Positions 1 to 5,376 of a stretch of 7,106 nucleotides of DNA are shown one piece after another. This DNA comes from PNAI01 sp964575715 (lineage in GTDB: Bacteria; Pseudomonadota; Alphaproteobacteria; Rhizobiales; Xanthobacteraceae). Positions within the stretch are counted from its first letter, which is position 1. Every line of letters begins with the position of its first letter. The position numbers were made by a program, and so were the translations under genes. Where the stretch lies: the NCBI GenBank assembly GCA_964575715.1, contig CAZNSG010000176.1:1-7106 (forward strand), written 5' to 3'. The notes under the pieces are model-generated. The model was not told where the DNA came from, did no database searches, and saw only the letters and a program-made list of their open reading frames with translations.

Positions 1-22
1 CCCTCGAAGGATGAACGGCCCC
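1..22. repeat. Right end of a dispersed intergenic repeat
   Basis: The window opens with CCCTCGAAGGATGAACGGCC. This resembles one end of a palindromic intergenic repeat that I recall as common in Bradyrhizobium-like genomes, whose other end reads TCATCCTGAGG. A matching TCATCCTGAGGAGG is visible on the minus strand at about 4587-4600. The rest of this copy would lie to the left of the window. Assignment to a named repeat family is from memory and unverified. Confidence 0.4.
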
Positions 23-40
23 AACGCTGCAACGCCTTGG

Positions 41-124
41 CCGTCGACCCACCGATCTCGGGTTTACCCGAGATCGGAATTTGGATGCGCAAGTCGGCCA
101 AGGCCGACTTGCGGTGGCTCGCGG
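41..124 (+). repeat. Y-shaped two-hairpin repeat, copy 1
   Basis: Two adjacent 26-base hairpins are seen. Hairpin A (52-77) has perfect 12-bp arms, CCGATCTCGGGT and ACCCGAGATCGG, around a TT loop. Hairpin B (88-113) has perfect 12-bp arms, CGCAAGTCGGCC and GGCCGACTTGCG, around AA. The spacer is 10 bases (78-87). Flanking bases 41-51 and 114-124 pair imperfectly (CCG/CGG, CGA/TCG, CCA/TGG), closing a Y-shaped fold. The same layout recurs in inverted orientation at 4498-4602. No credible protein is encoded here: short open frames across it are by-products of the palindromes. The function is unknown; candidates are a REP-like element, an mRNA stabiliser or a protein-binding site. Confidence 0.75.
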
Positions 125-134
125 AGTTTACCAT

Positions 135-158
135 CGGGCCGGCCAAAGGCCGGACCCG
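135..158. repeat. Third hairpin (C) of the left repeat cluster
   Basis: Arms CGGGCCGGCC (135-144) and GGCCGG-A-CCCG (148-158) pair over ten base pairs, with one bulged A at 154 and an AAA loop. TGGCTCGC follows this hairpin (160-167) and also follows hairpin B (115-122), so hairpin plus TGGCTCGC looks like a repeated module. It is followed by CACCTCAGGGTGACGG, which resembles the end of the same intergenic repeat class. There is no T tract on either side, so it is not a canonical terminator. Confidence 0.6.
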
Positions 159-222
159 TTGGCTCGCACCTCAGGGTGACGGAGATGAGTCAGTGATTGC
201 TACCACTGGCGTAATTCGACGC

Positions 223-258
223 AAATAAAAAAACCCCGGAGCCGCGGCTCCGGGGTTT
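223..258 (-). terminator. Rho-independent terminator of the TRAP binding-protein gene
   Basis: A perfect 28-bp palindrome lies at 231-258, with arms built from AAACCCCGGAGCC and its complement. Read on the minus strand it is followed by seven T, an A and three more T (233 down to 223). It begins 25 bases beyond the stop codon of the minus-strand gene ending at 284. GC-rich stem, T tract and position all fit an intrinsic terminator for that gene. Read on the plus strand the tract is A, so it should terminate in one direction only. Confidence 0.93.
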
Positions 259-283
259 CGACAAACGCGCGCTGCTGCGCCGA

Positions 284-1372
284 TCAGGTCTTCGGCCGCG
301 TGCGGATCATGAAGCTGTCGTAGCTGTATTCCGCAACCTGCCACCACAGATACATGTCGTTGCGGAAGGCCTGGATGTTGTCCCATATTTTCTTGAAGTC
401 GGCATTGGTGGCGGAAATCTCCGCATAGACCTCGTTTGCCGCCTTGAGGCAGGCATCCATCACCGGCTGCGGGAACGGCGTGAGCTCGGCGCCGCCGGCG
501 AGCAGCCGTTTGAGCGCGGCCGGGTTTTCGGCATCGTATTTGGCGGTCACCCACACGTTGGCCATGGCGGCGGCGGTCTGGATGATCGACTTGTATGTTG
601 CCGACAGTGCGTTCCACTTTTCCAGATTTGTGAAAATGTGAAGGTGGGTGCCGCCCTCCCACCAGCCGGGATAGTGGTAGAACTTCGCCACCTTGTAGAA
701 GCCGAGCTTCTCGTCGTCATAGGGGCCGACCCATTCGGCGCCGTCGATGGTGCCCTTTTCCAGAGCGGGATAGATTTCACCGCCGGGTATTTGCTGCGAG
801 ACCACACCGAGCTTGCCGAGCACGCGGCCGGCAAAGCCGCCCATGCGGAATTTCAACCCGTTGAGGTCGGAAACTTGCCTGATCGGCTTGCGGAACCATC
901 CGCCCATCTGGCAGCCGGTGTTGCCGGCCGGAAATCCGATCATGTTGTATTTCTTGAAAAACTCGTTCATCAGCGCGATGCCGCCATGATGATATTCCCA
1001 CGCATTCTGCATGCGCGTGTTGGGGCCGAATGGCGAGGAGCATGGCAGTGCGAAGGTCATGTCCTTGCCGATAAAGTAATAGGCCGCGGTCTGACACATC
1101 TCGACGGTGGCGTTCTGCACGGCGTCGACCGCCTGGAAGGGCGGTACGATCTCGCCCGCGGCGAACACTTGGATCTGGAACTTGTTGTCGGTGGCTTCCC
1201 GCACCGCCTTGGTGAAAATCTCGGCGCCGCCGTGCAGGGTGTCGAGCGATTTCGGGAAGCTCGTCGTCAGCCGCCATTTGAGTTCCGGCATCGACTGCGC
1301 GATGGCAGGTGCGGCGACGGTGGAGGCGGCCAAGCCGACGCCCGCTGCCTGCAAAAAATCACGACGTTTCAT
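284..1372 (-). CDS. dctP: TRAP transporter solute-binding protein, DctP/TakP-like, Tat-exported
   Basis: 362 aa, a periplasmic binding protein for a sodium-coupled TRAP importer, probably of a 2-oxo acid or other carboxylate. The N-terminus is a twin-arginine signal (KRRDFLQAAG, then a hydrophobic stretch and APAIA; cleavage expected after A25). The mature part has DctP-family features: SFPKSLDTLHGG (38-49), NTGCQMGGWFRKP (151-163), GLKFRMGG (172-179) with the family's carboxylate-binding arginine R176, and GTIDGAEW (207-214). Q155, W214 and E239 sit where I recall ligand and cation contacts in Rhodobacter TakP; numbering not checked. GGGAG lies 7 bases before the ATG. No DctQ or DctM membrane subunit is in the window: a terminator follows, and the gene upstream is unrelated, so this looks like a monocistronic orphan receptor. 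Family confident; ligand inferred. Confidence 0.95.
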   Translation of the reverse strand: MKRRDFLQAAGVGLAASTVAAPAIAQSMPELKWRLTTSFPKSLDTLHGGAEIFTKAVREATDNKFQIQVFAAGEIVPPFQAVDAVQNATVEMCQTAAYYFIGKDMTFALPCSSPFGPNTRMQNAWEYHHGGIALMNEFFKKYNMIGFPAGNTGCQMGGWFRKPIRQVSDLNGLKFRMGGFAGRVLGKLGVVSQQIPGGEIYPALEKGTIDGAEWVGPYDDEKLGFYKVAKFYHYPGWWEGGTHLHIFTNLEKWNALSATYKSIIQTAAAMANVWVTAKYDAENPAALKRLLAGGAELTPFPQPVMDACLKAANEVYAEISATNADFKKIWDNIQAFRNDMYLWWQVAEYSYDSFMIRTRPKT

Positions 1373-1534
1373 GATTGGTCTCCCTATTGATCCCGTGCCC
1401 GTCCCCGCATTAATCCCCGTGGGGTATGGCTTATATGCATATCATGGAACGCGCCTCGCCCATGCACAAGACCCGTCGCCGAAGACGTGATCAAGCCGCA
1501 AGGGGCGTTTTGAACCGCTGGAGAGAGAAGACCT

Positions 1535-2698
1535 TCAGGCCTCGATCACGATCTTGGGCGCCGGCTTGGCAGCGGCGGTGCCGCCAAGTTCATCGCGCAC
1601 GCGCGCGGCGATGGCGCGATAGGCGGCGGCCTGCGGACTGTCGGGCTTGGTCGCGACGACGGGAAGGCCTGCATCGGAGGTCTCGCGGATGATCATTTCG
1701 AGCGGCACCTCGCCGAGGAACGGAACTTTCAGCCGCTCGGCCTCGCGGCGCGCGCCGCCGTGGCCGAAAATATCCGAGCGCGCGCCGCAATGCGGGCAGA
1801 GGAAATAGCTCATGTTCTCGACGATGCCGAGCACCGGCACGTTGACGCGCTTGAACATGGCGATGCCGCGGCGCGCATCGATCAGCGCAAGATCCTGCGG
1901 CGTGGAGACGATGACGGCGCCTTTGAGCGGCACCTGCTGCGCCATGGTGAGCTGGGCGTCGCCGGTGCCCGGCGGCATGTCCACCACCATGATGTCGAGC
2001 GTGCCCCACTCGACCTCGCGCAGCATCTGCGTGAGCGCCGACATCACCATGGGCCCGCGCCAGATCATCGGCGTCTCTTCCTCGATCAGGAAGCCGATCG
2101 ACATCACCGTGAGCCCGTGACGCATGATCGGTTTAAGTCTGGTGCCGCCGATGGTCTGCGGCTTTTCCTTGATGGCAAGCAATTTTGGCAGCGATGGCCC
2201 GTAGATATCGGCGTCGAGTATGCCAACCTTGAGCCCAAGGTCGCGCAAGCCGAGCGCCAGATTGACGGCGAGCGTGGATTTGCCCACGCCACCCTTGCCA
2301 GACGCGACCGCAATGATGGAGCTCACGCCGGGAACGCCGGAAGGTCCCTGCCCCGCACCATGACCATGGGTGTGGCCTTGGGGCTGACCTGGGGGTTGGC
2401 CTGGGCGCGCACCTGCGGCGGGGCCACCTTGCGGGCGCGGAGCGCTACCGCCTTTGCGCTCGGCGGTGAGCGCGACCATGGCCGACTGCACGCCGGAGAT
2501 AGCGCGCACTGCTTCTTCGGCGCGCTTGCGCACCGGCTCCCAGGCCGCCACCGCTCCCGCCTCGACGTTGATCGAGAAAAATACCTTGCCGTCGCTGGCC
2601 ACTATTTCGGAGAGCGCACCGGTCGCCGGCAACGGCGTGCCGTCGGGCCCCGGCACCTTGGCCAGGCTTTCCAGCACCTGTTCCTTCGTCACCGCCAT
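1535..2698 (-). CDS. mrp: Mrp/ApbC/Nbp35-type iron-sulfur cluster carrier ATPase
   Basis: 387 aa, a cytoplasmic P-loop ATPase that carries Fe-S clusters to apoproteins. Residues 1-80 form a MIP18/DUF59-like domain (VTKEQVLESLAKV at the start). A low-complexity linker of about 84-121 is rich in Gly, Pro, Gln and His (QGHTHGHG). The ATPase domain begins near 126 with the deviant Walker A GKGGVGKST (134-142, signature lysine K135), then DADIYGPSLPK (162-172) and VVDMPPGTGD (238-247). C301 and C304 in NMSYFLCPHCG are the CxxC that bridges the cluster between two protomers in this family. AAGGA lies 9 bases before the ATG. The length is typical of two-domain alphaproteobacterial Mrp proteins. Its 3' end is 162 bp from the TRAP gene on the same strand; no intrinsic terminator is evident between them, but no functional link is expected. 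Confidence 0.96.
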   Translation of the reverse strand: MAVTKEQVLESLAKVPGPDGTPLPATGALSEIVASDGKVFFSINVEAGAVAAWEPVRKRAEEAVRAISGVQSAMVALTAERKGGSAPRPQGGPAAGARPGQPPGQPQGHTHGHGAGQGPSGVPGVSSIIAVASGKGGVGKSTLAVNLALGLRDLGLKVGILDADIYGPSLPKLLAIKEKPQTIGGTRLKPIMRHGLTVMSIGFLIEEETPMIWRGPMVMSALTQMLREVEWGTLDIMVVDMPPGTGDAQLTMAQQVPLKGAVIVSTPQDLALIDARRGIAMFKRVNVPVLGIVENMSYFLCPHCGARSDIFGHGGARREAERLKVPFLGEVPLEMIIRETSDAGLPVVATKPDSPQAAAYRAIAARVRDELGGTAAAKPAPKIVIEA

Positions 2699-2858
2699 AT
2701 CGCTTGATCCTTGGCCGTTGCGGCTGACACCATAGGCGCGGCGGCGGGGCGGTCAATGCGGCACGGCATCAAGAGTGGTTGACGCGGGCGCGCAGCCGTC
2801 GCAATGAGCTACAGATAAGGCTGGCGCAAGCCGATAACACCCGCGGGGAGGAAATAGG

Positions 2859-3728
2859 ATGGCGAAGGTGGCATTTCTCGGGCTTGGCGTGATGGGTTAC
2901 CCCATGGCCGGGCACCTCAAGAACAAAGGCGGCCAGGATATCACCGTCTTCAACCGCTCCAGCGCGAAGGCCGACAAATGGGTGGCCCAGCACGGCGGCA
3001 AGCGCGCTACGTCGGCGCGCGCGGCGGCCGAGGGACAGGATTTCGTGATGATGTGCGTGGGCAACGACAACGACGTGCGCGAGGTGGCGCTCGGCGCGGA
3101 TGGCGCCTTCGCAGGGATGACGAAGGGCACGGTGTTCGTCGATCACACCACGGCGTCGGCGGAGATTGCGCGCGAGCTTTACGCCGAGGCCAAGAAGCGC
3201 GGCTTCGATTTCATCGATGCGCCGGTGTCCGGCGGCCAGGCCGGCGCCGAGAACGGCGCGCTTACGGTGATGTGCGGCGGCGAGCCTGAGCCGTTTGCGC
3301 GCGCGGAGAAGGTGATCGCAGCTTATGCACGCGCCTGCAACCTGATGGGGTCGCCCGGCTCAGGGCAGCTTGCCAAGATGGTCAACCAAATCTGCATCGC
3401 CGGCCTGGTGCAGGGACTGGCGGAGGGGATTCACTTCGGCAAGAAGGCGGGTCTCGACATCGAGAAGCTGATCGCCACCATATCCAAAGGCGCGGCGCAG
3501 TCGTGGCAGATGGAGAATCGCTACAAGACCATGACGGCGGGCAAGTTTGATTTCGGCTTTGCGGTGGACTGGATGCGCAAGGACCTTTCGATTTGCCTTG
3601 GCGAGGCGCGCAAGAACGGCGCGAACCTGCCGGTCACGGCGCTGGTCGATCAGTTCTATTCGGAAGTGCAGAAAATGGGCGGCAAGCGCTGGGACACGTC
3701 GAGTTTGATCGCGAGATTGGAGCAGTGA
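2859..3728 (+). CDS. 3-hydroxyisobutyrate dehydrogenase-family NAD(P)-dependent oxidoreductase
   Basis: 289 aa, cytoplasmic beta-hydroxyacid dehydrogenase, full length for the family. The Rossmann domain opens with GLGVMGYPM (GxGxxG at 8-13). DAPVSGG (120-126) is the substrate-binding signature, and GQLAKMVNQ (169-177) contains the expected catalytic lysine K173 with N176. The all-alpha C-terminal domain includes MRKDLSICLGEA (239-250). The second beta strand ends in FNRSS (31-35) rather than with an acidic residue, which in this superfamily usually suggests NADP(H), as in glyoxylate/succinic semialdehyde reductases. The substrate cannot be told from sequence: 3-hydroxyisobutyrate, tartronate semialdehyde and succinic semialdehyde are candidates. 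A strong GGAGG lies 7 bases before the ATG. It is transcribed divergently from mrp and converges on the hydrolase gene with a 14-bp gap. Confidence 0.93.
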   Translation: MAKVAFLGLGVMGYPMAGHLKNKGGQDITVFNRSSAKADKWVAQHGGKRATSARAAAEGQDFVMMCVGNDNDVREVALGADGAFAGMTKGTVFVDHTTASAEIARELYAEAKKRGFDFIDAPVSGGQAGAENGALTVMCGGEPEPFARAEKVIAAYARACNLMGSPGSGQLAKMVNQICIAGLVQGLAEGIHFGKKAGLDIEKLIATISKGAAQSWQMENRYKTMTAGKFDFGFAVDWMRKDLSICLGEARKNGANLPVTALVDQFYSEVQKMGGKRWDTSSLIARLEQ

Positions 3729-3742
3729 TCACCTAGGCGCGG

Positions 3743-4486
3743 TCAGACTTCGATCACCAAACCATCTTCGGCAACCAACACGCCGGCAGCGCGGGCTTCG
3801 TCGCGCTTGGCGAGCATGCTGGGATTCATGTGCGTGAGCATGATCCTGCGCGCCTTAAGCTGCGGCAGCTTGGCTTGCAGCGTCGCCCAGTTGATGTGGC
3901 CGGGGAGATCGCGCGCATAATCGTAGCATTCGACGATGAACAGATCGGCGCCGGCGGCCAATTTGACCAGCGCGTCGGTCCATTGGGTATCGCCCGAATA
4001 GGCCAGAGTCTTTCCGCCGCCGGAGAGGCGCAGCGCGGTCGAGGGCGCGCCGGAGAAATGCACCACTTCGGCGGTGGCAACGGCGAGCCCCAGGAATTCG
4101 TCGGGAATGCCGGGCGTGATTTCTTCCACGGATAGCGGAAAACGCCATGCGTTCTTGCTCGCGCGCGGGAAAAACACTTCGAGCGCGGCGTCGAGCCGCT
4201 CGCGCGTGCCGGGGGGGCCGGAAATCGCCAGCGGGCGCGCGCGCCCGCTCAGAAACTGGGAGTCGAGCAGCAGAAACGGCAGACCGCCGAAATGATCGCC
4301 GTGCAGGTGGCTCAAAATAATTCCGTCGATGGCATTGGGATCGATTTTCCGCGCCTTCAATGCCACCAAGGAGGAAGCACCGAAATCCAGCAGCACTTTC
4401 TGGTCAAGCGCCTCGATCAGAAAGCAGGTGTTGAACCGGCCGCCGGAGCCGAAAGCGTCGCCCGAGCCGATGATGGTGAGCCGCAT
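3743..4486 (-). CDS. Metallo-beta-lactamase-fold hydrolase, RNase Z-like
   Basis: 247 aa, probable cytoplasmic dinuclear-metal (zinc) hydrolase of the RNase Z/COG1234 group. It starts GSGDAFGSGGRFNTC (7-21) and has the HxHxDH motif LSHLHGDHFGG (H60, H62, D64, H65). Further metal ligands expected in the fold are H143 (VVHFSG), D166 (YSGDTQW) and H219 (LTHMNP); GHIN (H197) is also conserved-looking. It is shorter than typical RNase Z (about 300 aa) and I see no exosite arm, so tRNA 3' processing is not implied and the substrate is unknown. I chose the ATG at 4486: the frame stays open to an ATG at 4579, but those 31 extra residues are translated repeat DNA, while GSGDAFGSGG is where the family normally begins. 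GAGG lies 11 bases before the chosen ATG. The GST gene is upstream on the same strand. Confidence 0.93.
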   Translation of the reverse strand: MRLTIIGSGDAFGSGGRFNTCFLIEALDQKVLLDFGASSLVALKARKIDPNAIDGIILSHLHGDHFGGLPFLLLDSQFLSGRARPLAISGPPGTRERLDAALEVFFPRASKNAWRFPLSVEEITPGIPDEFLGLAVATAEVVHFSGAPSTALRLSGGGKTLAYSGDTQWTDALVKLAAGADLFIVECYDYARDLPGHINWATLQAKLPQLKARRIMLTHMNPSMLAKRDEARAAGVLVAEDGLVIEV

Positions 4487-4497
4487 GAAAATTAGAG

Positions 4498-4506
4498 CCT
4501 CTTCCT
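4498..4506 (-). promoter_or_regulatory. Ribosome binding site of the hydrolase, inside a repeat arm
   Basis: On the minus strand these bases read AGGAAGAGG, the only purine-rich Shine-Dalgarno candidate before the ATG at 4486; the GAGG end leaves an 11-base spacer. The same nine bases pair 8 of 9 with 4594-4602 as the outer arm of the hairpin repeat, so folding of the mRNA leader could hide the site. The pairing is seen in the sequence; any regulatory effect is inference. It also decides the start: the longer frame from 4579 begins inside the repeat. Confidence 0.5.
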
Positions 4507-4602
4507 TCGAGACGGCCCACGCCAGTCGGCTATAGCCGACTTGCGCACTTAGTATGCCGATGTCGGGTAAACCCGACATCGGTGGGCCTCCTCAGGATGA
4601 GG
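4498..4602 (-). repeat. Y-shaped two-hairpin repeat, copy 2 (inverted relative to copy 1)
   Basis: Outer arms 4498-4506 and 4594-4602 pair 8 of 9; inner arms GGCCCA (4514-4519) and TGGGCC (4583-4588) pair perfectly. Within them lie hairpin B (4520-4545, AGTCGGC and GCCGACT around TATA, extended by CGC/GCG past one C-T mismatch) and hairpin A (4557-4582, perfect 12-bp arms CCGATGTCGGGT and ACCCGACATCGG). The spacer is 11 bases. Read on the minus strand the order is A then B, as in copy 1 on the plus strand. Relative to copy 1, hairpin A has one C-G to G-C pair swap and hairpin B has its innermost C-G pair replaced by T-A. These compensatory changes argue that the folded form matters. It fills most of the gap between the GST and hydrolase genes. 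Confidence 0.8.
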
Positions 4603-4617
4603 GCAATGATCGATTGG

Positions 4618-4647
4618 GTCAATCTCGGAGTCGTCAATCTCGGAGTC
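4618..4647. repeat. Perfect 15-bp tandem duplication
   Basis: GTCAATCTCGGAGTC occurs twice head to tail (4618-4632 and 4633-4647), ending nine bases from the GST stop codon. Each unit ends in GAGTC, which matches GANTC, the recognition sequence of the alphaproteobacterial CcrM methylase. A simple slippage duplication is the plainest explanation; no function is claimed. Confidence 0.85.
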
Positions 4648-4656
4648 ATGGCGCAT

Positions 4657-5268
4657 TCATGCGCTTGCGCTCGGCCTTGCGGAAACTTCGGCGTGCCAAC
4701 GCCGCACGTTGGCGAGTGATTCCGGCACTGCCAGTTTTGCCGGCTTCATGAAATCGACCGCAACCAGGCCGGTGATGTCGGCGACGGTAAAGTCATCGCC
4801 GGCGATGTAGCGCTGCTTGCCGAGCTGATCGTCAAGAATTTGAAGAAATTCAAGCACGCGCGGCTTGTTGGCCTCGGCCCAGGCCGGCACCTGCGGCACC
4901 TCCATCGCCGCCATGGCGGGATGCAGGTTGCGGAAGACATGCGAGACCGGTGTCAGGAGATGAAACTCCACCCGCCGCTGCCACATTTCCACAATTGCCA
5001 TGTTCTTGGGATCGCGCCCGAATAGCGGCGGTTGTGGCTGAAGCAGCTCGAAATAGCGGCAGATGGCGATCGACTCGGTGATGATCGTGCCATCGTCGAG
5101 CACGAGCGCGGGCACACGCTGCAAAGGATTAATCGCGGTATAGGCCGGCGCTTTGTGCGCCAGCGCCCCGAGATCGACCTGCTCGGTTGGAATCTTGATG
5201 CCCTTTTCGGCAAGAAAGACGCGTACCCGCCGGGGGTTGGGCGCCCGGCCGCCATCAAAGAGTTTCAT
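4657..5268 (-). CDS. Glutathione S-transferase-like protein
   Basis: 203 aa, a cytoplasmic GST-fold protein of normal length for a bacterial GST. The N-terminal thioredoxin-like domain (about 1-78) has NPRRVRVFLAEKG (11-23), the cis-proline loop RVPALVLDDG (51-60) with P53, and TESIAICRYFE (64-74), where E65 and S66 are the usual gamma-glutamyl contacts. The helical C-terminal domain contains FTVADIT (160-166), the family's N-capping box with D164. The usual Ser or Cys before the Pro-Asn of helix 1 is alanine here (R8-A9-P10-N11), so the protein may bind glutathione without classical transferase chemistry or use N11. The substrate is unknown. AAAAGG lies 8 bases before the ATG. It is divergent from the histidine kinase gene across 108 bp and points toward the hydrolase gene with 170 bp between. 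Confidence 0.93.
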   Translation of the reverse strand: MKLFDGGRAPNPRRVRVFLAEKGIKIPTEQVDLGALAHKAPAYTAINPLQRVPALVLDDGTIITESIAICRYFELLQPQPPLFGRDPKNMAIVEMWQRRVEFHLLTPVSHVFRNLHPAMAAMEVPQVPAWAEANKPRVLEFLQILDDQLGKQRYIAGDDFTVADITGLVAVDFMKPAKLAVPESLANVRRWHAEVSARPSASA

Positions 5269-5272
5269 CGCA

Positions 5273-5287
5273 CTAACCTTTTGTTAA
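5273..5287. promoter_or_regulatory. Possible CtrA-binding site
   Basis: CTAA, seven bases (CCTTTTG), then TTAACC. This matches the CtrA consensus TTAA-N7-TTAA with one mismatch, in an otherwise GC-rich sequence where TTAA is uncommon. It lies between the divergent GST and histidine kinase genes and overlaps the GST ribosome binding site, about 90 bases before the kinase start. CtrA regulates cell-cycle genes in alphaproteobacteria, and the neighbouring kinase belongs to the DivJ/PleC type that controls CtrA activity. The site is a motif match only and could be chance. Confidence 0.3.
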
Positions 5288-5303
5288 CCACCCCTTTTAT
5301 AGC

Positions 5304-5327
5304 GCCCTTAAGCTTGCCCTTAAGGTT
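5304..5327. repeat. 12-bp tandem repeat containing an inverted repeat
   Basis: GCCCTTAAGCTT (5304-5315) is followed directly by GCCCTTAAGGTT (5316-5327), matching 11 of 12. Inside, CCTTAAG (5306-5312) and CTTAAGG (5319-5325) form a 7-bp inverted repeat with a six-base loop, followed on the plus strand by five T. The stem is too AT-rich to be a convincing terminator and lies ahead of the kinase gene, so an operator or a leader hairpin is as likely. Its two TTAA motifs are 8 bases apart, one more than the CtrA spacing. Confidence 0.45.
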
Positions 5328-5376
5328 TTTGCGCGAGTTTTAGACTGATTTCTCCAACCCAGGCGCGTGTCAGCCC

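Noticed and set aside
41..167. CRISPR-like array
   Set aside because: The three palindromes differ in sequence and spacing, the intervals are not uniform spacers, and no cas gene is present.
11..228. Two overlapping small open frames at the left end (61 and 63 residues)
   Set aside because: They run through the hairpin repeat cluster, have no ribosome binding site, and their peptides mirror the palindromes.
638..1390. 250-residue open frame on the plus strand opposite the TRAP gene
   Set aside because: It lies wholly antisense to a clear DctP-family gene, is rich in His, Arg, Gly and Ala as expected of GC-rich shadow frames, and shows no recognisable motif.
1433..1480. Promoter or operator for the TRAP gene (ATATGCATAT palindrome at 1433-1442; TTGTGC and CATGAT on the minus strand)
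   Set aside because: The palindrome is short and AT-rich, and the -35/-10 match is only 3 and 4 of 6, so chance cannot be excluded.
1760..2707. 315-residue open frame on the plus strand opposite mrp
   Set aside because: Antisense shadow of the Mrp gene, whose P-loop and CxxC motifs are unmistakable; its translation is Arg/His-rich with no domain.
2779..2807. Promoter for the dehydrogenase gene (TTGACG at 2779-2784)
   Set aside because: The -35-like hexamer is good, but 17 bases further only CAATGA is found, too poor a -10 to claim a promoter.
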